Shown here: in pieces, positions 39,001 through 50,031 of the stretch
Layout: each line of letters begins with the position of its first letter
Numbering within the stretch: the first letter of the stretch is position 1
Assembly: GCA_026413225.1 (NCBI GenBank)
Contig: CM048552.1
Coordinates: 144,225,053-144,289,052 of the forward strand
Reading direction: 5' to 3'
Length of the DNA: 64,000 nt
Source of the DNA: Otis tarda
Lineage: Eukaryota > Chordata > Aves > Otidiformes > Otididae
Translations under genes and position numbers: made by a program
The notes under the pieces: generated by a model
What the model saw: only the letters and a program-made list of their open reading frames with translations
Database searches by the model: none
Told to the model about the DNA's origin: nothing

Positions 39001-40214
39001 AAGGCATATTGCGGCTCACCTTCCCATTCTCCTTTCTTTCCACTCTCCGTGCTCCCGCTCCACCTCCAGCTCCTACCCTTGTTACTAATAGTCTCTGAGA
39101 GATGGAAGAGCTCAGGAAACACTTCCCCACTTTTGAGCTTTTTCTTTTCTTAATCTGAGTTTATTTTTCCCCGGACTATTGAGGTCGTACCTTTAAATGA
39201 CCCCCAAAATAAATATACAAAACAAAACACAGAATGATTAGGTTTACAGTAGTAGTAAAATGTGTATATTTGAAAACTTTCTGAACTGTTTTATGTCTAG
39301 AAATACTTTTAATAACTTGGGGTTTTTTTGTAAGAATTTGCTTTGATACTTTCAAAAAGTTACAAGCATGATAGTTACATGGAGAAAATACAATAAAAGA
39401 AGCAAAGTCAACATTGAGATTGCCACCACAGATTCAGCTATTCAGGTTAACACTGGCAAAATATTTCAGCAAGCAGTCACAATTGTCTCCATAGCTGAAT
39501 GCTTTCAGTAAAAAAAAAAAACAAAACTTTTCTCATCACTGCCTCAGCAGGAGTCTCGGAGTAAAGAGGATGGAAGCTCCTCTGCTTCACTGTAACATTG
39601 CCCTCTGGCTGCTTTAGATTATTTCACTGATTTGTTGCTATTATAAAGAGTGAAAGACAGCTAACCTCACACTAAAACCAAAACATACAATTATCATGCA
39701 GCTTTTCTTTTCCCTGAGAAAACATTTATCTGCCTCACTGTGCCTGGTTTGGCTCCTTGGAGGCTAGCTCCAGTCCTGCTGTATTCCAAATAACTGCTTA
39801 CATTCCGTTAAAGGAAGGGTTGGAAATGCTTGTCTTGGCCCATCCCCTGAAATCTCTTCATGCCTCCTCCTTACTCTGAACTGAGGGATTATCTCTTCTG
39901 GTTCGATCAACCATGCCATAATCAGAAACACACCATGAAATTAGAAAGAATGTCACTCATTTTAGAAAATCAGCTGTAGATCTATTCTTTTCCCATCCCT
40001 TTGGTGGAAGAGTCTGTTCTTGCTGAATATCACTGCTTCCCATTTGTTCTGGGACTCTACTGTTGGCTTCTGTTTCTCTTAGAGCCTTCACAAAGACATC
40101 TCAACTGCTATGATCACACCATAACTGCATTATCAGAGCCTCTTCTCTTGGTGTGTCAAGAAGGCTAGGGTTCATGTCCTGTTGCAGACAGGGCCTGATA
40201 AGAAGTCTTTAATG
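36013..40214. other. GABRG3 intron, no gene seen
   Basis: AT-rich. It holds a CAACAACAACAACAATG trinucleotide run at about 37,024 and an A run near 39,510. No gene or repeat family recognised. Short open frames are treated as chance. Confidence 0.55.
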
Positions 40215-41078
40215 AGTCACAGAATCATAGAATAAAAGAATAGTTTGGGTTGGAAGGAAGCTTTACAAGTCATCTAGGTCCAACAGCCCTGCAAGGAGCA
40301 GGGACATCTCCAACTAGATCAGGTTGCTCAGAGCCCCGTCCAACCTGGCCGTGAATGTTTCCAGGAATGGGGCATCCACCACCTCTCTGGGCAACCTGCC
40401 TAGTGTTTCACCACCCTCATTGTAAATTTTTTTTTTTCCTATATCCAGTGTGAATCTACCTCCCCCTATTCTATCTTAAAACCATTACCCCTCATCCTAT
40501 TACAACAGGCCCTAGTGAAGAGTTTCTCCCTGTCTTTCCTCTAGGCCCCCTTTAGGTATTAGAAAGCTGCTATAAGGTCTCCCTGGAGCCTTCTCTTCTC
40601 CAGGGTGAACAACACCCAACTCTCTCAGCCCGTCCTCATAGGAGAAGTGCTCCAGCCCTCTGATCATCTTTGTGCCCCTCCTCTGGACCCTCTCCAACTG
40701 GTTCCTGTCCTTCTTATGTTGGGGGCTCCAGAGCTGGACACAGTACTGCAAGTGGGGTCTCACCAGAGTGGAGTAGAGGGGCAGAATCACGTCCCTCGAC
40801 CTACTGGCCATGCTTCTTTTGATGCAGCCAGGATGCAGTTGGCTTTCTGGGTTGCAAGTGTGCATTGCTGGCTCATGCTGAGCTTCTTGTCCACCAATAC
40901 CCCTAAGTTTTCCTCCTCAGGGCTGCTCTCCATCCATTCTCTTCCCAGTCTGTATTTGTGCTTGGGATTGTCCCAACCCATGTGCAGGACCTTATACTTG
41001 GCCTTGCTGAATTTCATGAGGTTTCATGGGCCCACCTCGCAAGCCTATCAAGGTCCCTCTGGATGGCTCCCTCCCTAT
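40215..41078 (-). mobile_element. CR1 LINE 3' end with ORF2 C-terminus, antisense
   Basis: About 860 bp, starting with reversed terminal repeats (CACAGAATCATAGAATAAAA). Minus-strand reading gives the ORF2 C-terminal region in two frames: [20 protein letters not shown] with [15 protein letters not shown], then [20 protein letters not shown] and RMIRGLEHFSYEDGL-like residues. A frameshift separates the two blocks near 40,800-40,860. The copy is 5'-truncated and not functional. Confidence 0.95.
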
Positions 41079-44000
41079 GGTCACAAATATACGCTGTTAA
41101 ACTGAGTCACTTTAGAAAAAAAGGATGTCCAAACCATGTAAAGAAATCACAGGGAAGTAGAGGTGGGCTATACATGGCAGTGGGCAGACCTTTGGTCACT
41201 GTTATCTGGTGGGCAATGTAACTCAAAATATTAATCAGAATAGTCACTCCTAAAGAGATCGCTGCTGGAAGAAACAATGTTATTGGGATTGACAGAGTAA
41301 GTACAGTACCCACTCTGATCTGTAATTTATGTATTTACTAAGACAGCAGACTGGTTGAGTAGTATTTGAGAGACACAGAGAGAGAGAGACTCCAAATGCA
41401 TAATTCAATGTGGTAAGAAACCAAGGTTGTTAACTTGTTAATTTAGTAAGACAAATGCACAAGGACAAGCTTAACTCATGTGGAAATTGTAAAGAAATAA
41501 AAAATAATAATCACTGAACAGAAGAAACAAAGGAAGAGAAAATTAAGTCTGTGAATATATGTTAATTGCTGTACTTAATATAATAAAGTACATAATTAGG
41601 GTCTCCTAAGAATACTTGATATCTGAAAAAAAAATATAAAACAAATTATAAAGATACTAAAAAGCATTCACATATTACACTAAATGATGTATCAATTTTA
41701 TAAGCATAGTTCTTGAGGCATTAGCTTATTCAAAACAGAATCTAAACTTTCCTGTTCACAAAAACAAATGCACTCTCAGAGACTATACATAATAAGACTT
41801 TATGCACATAATCTTTATATTGAAAGAGTTTGTTTTAAAGATGGAGAGAAGGCCCTTTGGCCAAAGAAGTGGAAGAATATTTGGAAACATCTTTTATGCC
41901 ATTGGCAAGCTAGAAAATTAGAAGTGAGTATGATGTTTTTGTATGTACTGTGACTCTTAGCACAAAATCAGCTGTAAAGAATGGGAGACAGGGCAGTAGT
42001 GAAAAAACAGACACTCATCTCAGGCTGAAAGATCAGGTACACTGAGGGTCCCATGCAGAATCATGAGTGAGAGGAAAGATGGGAAAGAACACTTTGGAAG
42101 AAGGCAGCTGGCAAAACCACATGGCTAAAAGTCAAGTTCCAACTGTTCCCCTCCAGTGCCATTTTTAAGGTTTGTTCTGAGGCTACGTTATATCTTAAGA
42201 ACCACATACCAGTCTACTACTCTACAGTATCCAAGTGTCCTAGAAAGTTACTTTCTTACCCTTACAACACCCTTGTTCCAAAAAAAAAAAAAAAAAAAAA
42301 AAAGAAAAAAGTTACAATCTTCTTTTGATTTCTCAGAAGCTGAGATATTAAGGGCATCCATGTAGCCTCCAGGGTTGTGCAGGAAAGCTACAGCTCACCA
42401 GGGATTTTAACCCCAGTCTTTCAAACCCTCTCCCATTTGACATCATTCAGTATCGGCCACCCACCAGTGAATATTTTCAAGAGTCAAAACAAATAAATAC
42501 CTATAATTCTGCATTTGTTTTCTTTTTCCTCAGAAGAACCACTAACTCAGTATTGCATCCCCACAGTTGAATAAAGGAAGACAACAAGCACAGCTCAAGC
42601 ACCGCATACCCAGTCATCTACCTTGCTTCATTGCCAACTGACTTCCTTACCCAGTTCCTTTCAAGGTTAGCCTGCCACAGGGGCAGCTAAAACTAAGAAA
42701 TATTGACATACACCACTTGGTGCCGCTTAGTCCTGGGGGCATCTTTGATTTAGCAGAATAGACATGCTTAGGTCATAAAATCTAAATTCATTAAAACTAA
42801 AGTAGGATCCAAAAGGAAAGTTTAAAGTGCTGGATGACAGAAATCAAGTAAATAAACGAAGTAACAGTGAGTAAGAGAGTTACATCCTGTATCCATAGGA
42901 TATATCCTGTATCCACAGGAAGTGAATAGGTGTTACTGTCATTAAACAAAAGAACGCATGAAAAAGTCAACTGTGCACAAAGCACGCTTTGAGGGGAGGT
43001 TGAGACTCCATATCCAAAATATATAGCCCCTAAGACCTTTCTGGCTGCCTTCAGCAGCCTGAGCCTAGCCTTCCCACGTTTCCAAGCTGAGGATACTCTG
43101 GTTCACAGTTTATCTCTTCAGAGGAAAATACAACAGGTAAATGTCTTCAGTCTTCATCTAAGTTTCATAACACAAACACAGAGACATTTCAAAAAGGTAG
43201 GTATCTGGAGGCCTATCCTTGCCTCAGTTTCTTAACGTTTTGGGCTTTTTTAATTTTTTATTTTGATCCGGTTTCATGAGTGACTCCAGGTAATCTCTGG
43301 GTTCTGCTCATTCAGGATGTACTTCCTACCACTTCCTACTTCCTTCCACCTCTTCTGGTAGGTGATTTGACATGCAAAATACCTCTGTCTCCCTTTAAGA
43401 TCCTACTTCTCAAGACAAGCTTGACCAAATTCCAGCTCCCTCTAGATTTCAGTCTATTGTTTTTTGATATGAGACTCATATTAAATCACCTATTGACATT
43501 GGTAATTCTTCATTGTTCCTAATCTGGGGGAAAAGTGACACTAGAAGAAACAGAAGATGGCTGATTGCCATTCACTGGGCCATTCAATGGCAGCAATTTC
43601 AGGAGTCCAGGCTATTCTTATCAGTTTTATTTCAGCACATTCCTCTTACACTCACAAACTCCACCACTCACCAGTTGGAATAATTCAGAAGGAGCCTACC
43701 AGAAATTCCCAATATCTGAGCTCACTAGGAGAAAAAAAAAAAAAAAAAGGAAAGATCCTAAACAAACAAACAAACAAAAAAGTAAGATCTATCTTGCAAA
43801 GCTCATTAGGGAAAATGAAATACAGTCATGGAATGATGAGTAAGATTACTTCACTCTCTAACATAATTTAAACTAATTCCGTAACTCAGCATCTATTCTA
43901 GCACTGCAGGATTAATAACTGATACCGGAGTATAATTTTTACACTGTATTAGAAAGAATAAAAAGTAATTCTGCTACTACTTGTGAACTGGTTATACTGT

Positions 44001-44100
44001 TGTCAATCAAAAGAGATCAAAATGGATGTAGCTTGTGTAGGAAAAATACTTAATCTCTAGTGCAGTTTCACTTTCTAACTAGAAATGAAATAGATTATAT
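41079..44100. other. GABRG3 intron with simple repeats
   Basis: AT-rich. It includes an AGAGAGAGAG run near 41,379, A24 at 42,280-42,303, a 20-bp tandem duplication at 42,881-42,920, and A16 plus (AAAC)n at 43,733-43,783. No gene recognised. Confidence 0.6.
42881..42920. repeat. 20-bp tandem duplication
   Basis: Two adjacent copies of a TAYATCCTGTATCCAYAGGA unit, differing at two positions. Confidence 0.85.
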
Positions 44101-44620
44101 ATATAGGTGATAACATAGGCACTCCTGCTACACTGTACCTAAATCCCCCAGCATCAGGCAGGTAATTAGAAGTAAGGACAGCTGCATCACCAATCCAGGT
44201 GACGAAAGTGCTCCATCCGTTGCCACGGTAACACTCCCACCTCTGCTTCCCCCAGCGATGGTCCCTTCCTCGTTTCTGCAGTAACCACTTGACATCAGTC
44301 CCCCTTCTCCCACCCCTGCATCACCCGCAGCCCTCTTGGACATCCACCCATGCTTTGGACAATGGCCTCAGGGCACACACTGCTGTCAGCACCACACAGA
44401 TGCAAAATTAATGCTGGGAGATGTAGGGAAAGCATCCGTTTCTCTCAAGCGGAAGGGGCTGTGGAGGTGTTGTTTGTTTATTCGGACATACTTCTGCAGG
44501 GACATGCTATAGGAGAAAGTCATGGGTCAATACAATGCTTGTACATCGCTTTCTGTGGTACGTGGACTCAGGCTGATCCTTTGCCTCGCAGTGAATGTCA
44601 CCAGTATTAACTCTAGAGTA
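44101..44620. other. GC-richer intronic patch
   Basis: Noticeably richer in C, G and CpG than the surrounding intron. It contains open frames on both strands (minus 44,128-44,343; plus 44,350-44,610) without recognisable domains, and an RFX X-box match at 44,219. It could be a conserved regulatory element or an old unrecognised repeat. Confidence 0.35.
44219..44232. promoter_or_regulatory. Candidate RFX X-box
   Basis: GTTGCCACGGTAAC fits the two-half-site X-box pattern (GTTNCC, two-base spacer, GGNAAC), judged from memory of the motif. Function is not shown by sequence alone. Confidence 0.4.
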
Positions 44621-47275
44621 GTCTTTTTACCTGTATTTTTTTCCTTGTATTATTTAATCACAGAAGAGAAACAATAATATTGACCCAGTCACATTTCTCT
44701 AACTCAATGTATTTTGACTTATTCAATTTGCATTTCTTTCATTTCTGAATACTATTCTTAAACTGGTAGAGTTTCTATTTCTATTTTCTTTTTCTTTTTC
44801 CCAACTTCAGTAAAAGGAAGATGAAAATAAATGTTTTGCTCAAGGTGTTATAGTATTTCTTTCTGAATCCTGATAAAAGTTCTCCAGCTTTGAACATTTT
44901 CCACTGCAAAGACTAAAAACTTCATCAACTTTCCAGCACGAGCTTGCCAGACTTTTCTTAACCACTTTAAACTGCCCTAGATTACTAAAGCTCCTTTCAC
45001 CAGAAGAACAGGGCAAATCTTTCATGCTTTATCTCAGTGATGAACTGTAAGCAGCAGACAATTGAAAGTCCAGCAAGAACACATATGGAAGTCCATGGGG
45101 AAATACTGGTTTCCATTTTTACCTGATACCAACAGACATTCACAATGTTTTCTTCACTCGAGTATCTCCAAACTTGGTGCTGTTGTAGCAGGAGAGAAAA
45201 ACTCACCTTTAACTTAGCAACTACTTATGCCAATACAGAAAAATAAGAGACCTCTTTTCTATGACAATTTTCTATTTCACTGTTATTGTCTAAAACATAT
45301 TTCATAATGCCCAGCTGTGAAGTTTTGTTTTAAAAGTGTTTCATGAAACAATCCATAATATACATTTCAATTGGCTATGAAAGGGAAAAGTTATTATAGC
45401 AGTTTGAATACCAAAAACTAGTCCATTGTGAACAACATGAAAGAAGTGGACATACTTTTCGCTAATGGAACCCTGTGTAAATCCCTACTTTTAAATTTGC
45501 TATCATAACAGTAAGAATGAAAACAAAAGACCCAAAGTACAAATTGTTCTAAATAGATTCTTCTCATTCTTAAAATGTGTAATGAAAGCCATAAGAAAGA
45601 TGGTTGAAATTGTTCTGGAGGCAATAATTGAGTAAAAATGAACTAAGGAATGTGAGAATTCTTGAAAGCAGCTATTGAACAACTGAATTTTTAATTATGC
45701 ATTTTTTAAAAAGCAACCATCAGTCCTAGTTGATAAATACATACATACAAGTCAGCTGTCATTAGACTGAAGAAAGCTTGAGGAGCAATCCTAATGCAGT
45801 TTCTCTCTTTCTCTAAACCCACACAGAACACTCATCAAAGTTGCAAAATGGCCACCTGCTGCAACTTTGCTTATTTGAATTTAGTGACCTTCATAATAAA
45901 AGTGGCATTATCAGCTGGGAAAAATGAGTGATCAAATATTAAACCGAAGAATTTTCTCATTTGAATCTTCATTTAAGGTTCTTTTCATCTTGTTCTTATT
46001 ACAATATTCAGACTTAGGAGTGCTTCAGAGATGAATGAGACCGTGCAATCACAACAGCAAACATGGGAACTGTTCTACCTGATTTTATGTTCTTTGATAA
46101 TAAGCCAACAGTAATTACACTGTAAGTGAGAAAAAAAACCATGACATTCTACAAATAAAAGAAAAAAAAGACTCACAGGGCCAAACTTTGAACAGTTGCC
46201 AGTGCTATACTGGTGAATGCATCTAAAATTAAGAAAATGGATCATTATTGTGTTTTAAAGAATGAAGACTAAATGTACAACTGATAGCTTTTCCAAAGTG
46301 TGACAATCTTTATCTAGATGAAGGTCAACAAAGGTAGGTGGATATTCCTCAAAGAATTTATGTACCCAAATCATACTTTTAACTGCTCTAAGAAGCTTAA
46401 GTCCAGGAGAACAACTCAGGAAAGCTCTGACAAAATTTACTAAGCTGCTTCAGACATCTTCAAATATCTAAAGATATGCTATGGAGTAAACTCACCAGAG
46501 TCCTTGTTAGTTAATGTGACAGGTGAGTTACCTCAGGAGATAGCCTGAGGGGTCTGAGGTGACAGCTGAGGTGACAGGTGATATCCAAAGAGGTTTGAAC
46601 CCCGAGCTCCCACATCCCAGAACAGAATATTGTTGGGTACAGACTGAGGGAGAAGAATGTTCTGGATGTCAGCACATTTCACCCCTTCTGTTGAAGATGT
46701 GTCATTGTGTCACCAGAAAGATAAGAAGAAAAAAAAGTTGCTTTGAATGCAATCTGCTGCTACTTTTAAAGTTACTTGAAGAGTGGGAGGTGAGCAAGTG
46801 TTTACACACTTTACATTAGACAATTACTGGATAAAAAGGCAAAATAACATGCTACAGCTTTGTCCTTCTATCTTAGTTCTCCAACTCTGTCCAAGAAAGC
46901 ACTTTCTGGCCCTGACTTCCAGTTTCACAGAAGTATTTAGGGCTACACAGAATTCGGTGCTTCAAAGCATACTGTCTTCCATCAAATACACTTTTTGTTA
47001 ATTTAGGTACCCCAGAACTCAGAATAGTATCCGTTATAAATACTGAAATGGGAACAAATCTCAGAACTTTCCTGGTGTTTGGGTGGGCTAGGAGGCAGTC
47101 AAGCATACAGATTACATTCCTGGAGACAGGTAATGAACACTTAAGACTGGGATGATTGCCACAGCTCTTAAGACCTCTCATTTCAATTTAACAGGCATTG
47201 CAATAGATCAGGAAATGCAGCAGTAAAAGGGTACATTTAAACCACACCTTGCAAGTTTCCATAATATTTTAGAAA
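44621..47275. other. GABRG3 intron, no gene seen
   Basis: AT-rich. Around 46,520-46,580 GAGGTGACAG-like words recur, together with a CCTCAGG-AGATAG-CCTGAGG inverted repeat (46,531-46,550). No gene recognised. Confidence 0.55.
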
Positions 47276-47279
47276 ACAA
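47276..47279. repeat. Target-site duplication of element 2, left copy (ACAA)
   Basis: ACAA before the LTR TG, matching 50027-50030. A T follows in both places, so the true length is 4 or 5 bp. Confidence 0.75.
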
Positions 47280-47452
47280 TGTCGTGGTTTTGTTAGTGAG
47301 GGGGGGCCTAAGGTGGTAGCTTCTGCAGGAAACTGCTAGAAGTCGCTCCCCTTTGTTCAGTGGACTTGGCCAGGCCTAGGGCGGACGTGCTGCTGGCCAA
47401 GGTCGAGCCGATTGGTAGCAGAATGTCCCGTGATAACGCCTCTGCGATAACG

Positions 47453-47460
47453 TATTTAAG
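47453..47460 (+). promoter_or_regulatory. TATA-like box in the 5' LTR of element 2
   Basis: TATTTAAG; the same sequence occurs in the 3' LTR at 49055-49062. Confidence 0.55.
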
Positions 47461-47814
47461 AAGGGAAAACAGAGAAAAAAAGGGAGAAGAGAAGATGTGA
47501 AGAAGCTGAGCGGGGGCAGAGGCGCAGAGGGGGAGGCGCAGGCCTCCTGGGCCTTGCAGGCCTCACCCTCTGGCCTCTTGCCAGGCGGCTGACTGGGCCC
47601 GACTCGGCCCAGCCCGGCTGCAAGAAGTGGAGAGGAGATGAGAAGTGAGTAAGATGTAAAAAAGATCCTGAGAGACATCTACCACCCTGTTGTGAGTGAG
47701 GAACGGCTGCAGACGCCAAGGTCAGTTCAGAAAGGAGGGGGAGGAGTAATGCGGCTCCTGGCCAAGATTCCCCTGCAGCCTGTGGTGACGACCATGGTGG
47801 AGCAGGTTGTCCCC

Positions 47815-48035
47815 TGCAGCCCATGGAGGTCCACGGAGGAGCACAGATCCACTTGGAGCCCGTGAAGGACCCCCCGTACCGGGGAGGTGGATGCCTGAAG
47901 GCGGCTGTGGCCCGTGGAGGGCCCGCTGGGACAGCTGTTCTGGAGAGACTGTACTCCGTGGAAGAGATGACCCACGCCGGAGCAGTTCCACGAAGGACTG
48001 TGGCCCGTGGGAGGGACCCCACGATGGAGCAGGGG
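47815..48035 (+). repeat. Degenerate tandem repeats inside the element 2 LTR
   Basis: About five imperfect copies of a 35-60 bp unit with a core like CCCGTGGAGGGACCCACG and a GGAGCAG end (for example near 47,819, 47,860, 47,910, 47,957 and 48,003). The same array is at about 49,417-49,636 in the other LTR. Confidence 0.7.
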
Positions 48036-48237
48036 AGGAATGTGAGGAGTTCTTCCCCCCGACCATGAAGCAGCGGCGTGAAACAACGTATGATGAACTG
48101 ACTGCAACACCCATTCCCTCTTCCCCCCCTGTGCCGCTCGGGGGGGGAAGGTAGTAGAGATAATGTTAAGCTTGGGAAGAGGGAGGGGTGGATGGAGGTT
48201 ATCTTGTTCCCTGTCTCATTATCCTGCTGTTTGTAGT

Positions 48238-48243
48238 AATAAA
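48238..48243 (+). promoter_or_regulatory. Polyadenylation signal in the 5' LTR of element 2
   Basis: AATAAA, followed by a GT- and T-rich stretch; its counterpart in the 3' LTR is at 49838-49843. Confidence 0.65.
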
Positions 48244-48434
48244 TGAATAGTTTTCCCCAAGTCGAGTCTGTTTTGCCCGTGACGGTAACTTTAAGGATTT
48301 CTCCCTGTCCTTATCTCAAACCTCGAGCCGTTTTTTCCTTATATTTTCTCTCCCTGTTCTTTCGGAGGGTGGGGGGAGTGAGAGAGAGACTGCGTAGTCT
48401 GGTCCTGATCAGGGCTGAACTACGACAGTTATTT

Positions 48435-48452
48435 TGGCGCCCAACGTGGGGC
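48435..48452 (+). other. Primer binding site, tRNA-Lys(1,2) type (element 2)
   Basis: TGGCGCCCAACGTGGGGC, 7 bp after the LTR end. As remembered, it is a perfect match to the tRNA-Lys(1,2) primer site. Confidence 0.9.
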
Positions 48453-48545
48453 TCGAGGAATTTGAGATAAGGATTGAGTTTAATTGGGAGCGGTAATGGG
48501 CAAAACAGGGATTGAACTTGACAAAAGAGCAAAATGATTAGGGGA

Positions 48546-48839
48546 AAATTTATGTTCTGATTGTGGTGAAGGGATAAGTGGTGAATTGTGTGTAAATTGC
48601 CTAGTATATATCCACAGTTGGTGTTTTGACGATATTATTTTGATTCTTGGTGCCGGGAATTTTTTTCTTTTCTGTTGATGTGTGTGTATTTTAAATTTAT
48701 GTTCTGATTGTGGTGAAGGGATAAGTGGTGAATTGTGTGTAAATTGTAAGGTCTATCCACTGTGGGTGTTTTGAGGATATTATTTTGATTTTTGGTGCGG
48801 GGAATTCTTTTTCTTTTCTGTTGATGTGTGTGTATTTTA
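48546..48839 (+). repeat. Tandem duplication in the element 2 internal region (2 x about 147 bp)
   Basis: Two head-to-tail units start at 48,546 and 48,693, each beginning AAATTTATGTTCTGATTGTG and ending TTGATGTGTGTGTATTTTAA. They differ by a few substitutions and small indels. They make up about two thirds of the internal region. Confidence 0.93.
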
Positions 48840-48866
48840 ATTAGAATTCTTAAATACGTAATTCGC

Positions 48867-48883
48867 AGAGGCGAGGGGTGGAA
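48867..48883 (+). other. Polypurine tract of element 2
   Basis: AGAGGCGAGGGGTGGAA directly before the right LTR, sharing AGGGGTGGA with element 1. Confidence 0.75.
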
Positions 48884-50026
48884 TGTCGTGGTTTTGTTAG
48901 TGAGGGGGGCCTAAGGTGGTAGCTTCTGCAGGAAACTGCTAGAAGTCGCTCCCCTTTGTTCAGTGGACTTGGCCAGGCCTAGGGCGGACCTGCTGCTGGC
49001 CAAGGTCGAGCGATTGGTAGCAGAATGTCCCGTGATAACGCCTCTGCGATAACGTATTTAAGAAGGGAAAACAGAGAAAAAAAAGAGAGAAGAGAAGATG
49101 TGAAGAAGCTGAGCGGGGGCAGAGGCGCAGAGGGGAGGCGCAGGCCTCCTGGGCCTTGCAGGCCTCACCCTCTGGCCTCTTGCCAGGCGGCTGACTGGGC
49201 CCGACTCGGCCCAGCCCGGCTGCAAGAAGTGGAGAGGAGATGAGAAGTGAGTAAGATGTAAAAAAGATCCTGAGAGACATCTACCACCCTGTTGTGAGTG
49301 AGGAACGGCTGCAGACGCCAAGGTCAGTTCAGAAAGGAGGGGGAGGAGTAATGCGGCTCCTGGCCAAGATTCCCCTGCAGCCTGTGGTGACGACCATGGT
49401 GGAGCAGGTTGTCCCCCTGCAGCCCATGGAGGTCCACGGAGGAGCACAGATCCACTTGGAGCCCGTGAAGGACCCCTGCATCGGGGAGGTGGATGCCTGA
49501 AGGCGGCTGTGGCCCGTGGAGGGCCCGCTGGGACAGCTGTTCTGGAGAGACTGTACTCCGTGGAAGAGATGACCCACGCCGGAGCAGTTCCACGAAGGAC
49601 TGTGGCCCGTGGGAGGGACCCCACGATGGAGCAGGGGAGGAATGTGAGGAGTTCTTCCCCCGACCATGAAGCAGCGGCGTGAAACAACGTATGATGAACT
49701 GACTGCAACACCCATTCCCTCTTCCCCCCTGTGCCGCTCGGGGGGGGAAGGTAGTAGAGATAATGTTAAGCTTGGGAAGAGGGAGGGGTGGATGGAGGTT
49801 ATCTTGTTCCCTGTCTCATTATCCTGCTGTTTGTAGTAATAAATGAATAGTTTTCCCCAAGTCGAGTCTGTTTTGCCCGTGACGGTAACTTTAAGGATTT
49901 CTCCCTGTCCTTATCTCAAACCTCGAGCCGTTTTTCCTTATATTTTCTCTCCCTGTTCTTTCGGAGGGTGGGGGGAGTGAGAGAGAGACTGCGTAGTCTG
50001 GTCCTGATCAGGGCTGAACTACGACA
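48884..50026 (+). repeat. 3' LTR of element 2
   Basis: A 1,143-bp copy of the 5' LTR. Differences I can see are mainly one-base changes in G, C, A or T runs, plus a small cluster near 49,471-49,484 versus 47,869-47,883 and a G/C change near 48,987. Confidence 0.92.
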
Positions 50027-50030
50027 ACAA
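50027..50030. repeat. Target-site duplication of element 2, right copy (ACAA)
   Basis: ACAA after the terminal CA of the right LTR, matching 47276-47279. Confidence 0.75.
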
Positions 50031-50031
50031 T

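Larger units (their letters stand above)
47280..48427 (+). repeat. 5' LTR of element 2
   Basis: Starts TGTCGTGG, ends CTACGACA. A TATA-like TATTTAAG is at 47453-47460 with an inverted CCAAT (ATTGG) about 40 bp upstream. A polyadenylation signal AATAAA is at 48238-48243. Between them is a GC-rich block of degenerate repeats. Long open frames on both strands within it (up to 188 codons on the minus strand) have no domains and reflect GC-rich repeat composition. Confidence 0.92.
47280..50026 (+). mobile_element. Compact non-autonomous LTR element with ERVL-like ends (element 2)
   Basis: Two LTRs of 1,148 and 1,143 bp flank only 456 bp of internal DNA with no coding capacity. It has a perfect tRNA-Lys-type PBS after the left LTR and a polypurine tract before the right one. 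Flanks share ACAA (or ACAAT if the first LTR base is counted), indicating a short target duplication. The last 60 bp or so of each LTR and the PBS region are very similar to element 1. The LTR pair is nearly identical, mostly differing in homopolymer length, so insertion is recent. It has the architecture of a large-LTR, gene-less retrotransposon that must use proteins from elsewhere. It is antisense to GABRG3. Confidence 0.92.

Noticed and set aside
44389-44409. A partial REST (NRSE) site around TGTCAGCACCACACAG
   Set aside because: Only the left half-site agrees; the right half does not fit the usual spacing.
46531-46550. A CCTCAGG-AGATAG-CCTGAGG hairpin
   Set aside because: A single 7-bp stem in intronic DNA is expected by chance at this scale and has no supporting context.
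47456-48022. A 188-codon open frame on the minus strand in the element 2 LTR (and similar ones in both LTR copies)
   Set aside because: It lies in a GC-rich degenerate repeat array, has no recognisable domain, and corresponding frames differ between the two LTR copies because of one-base indels.
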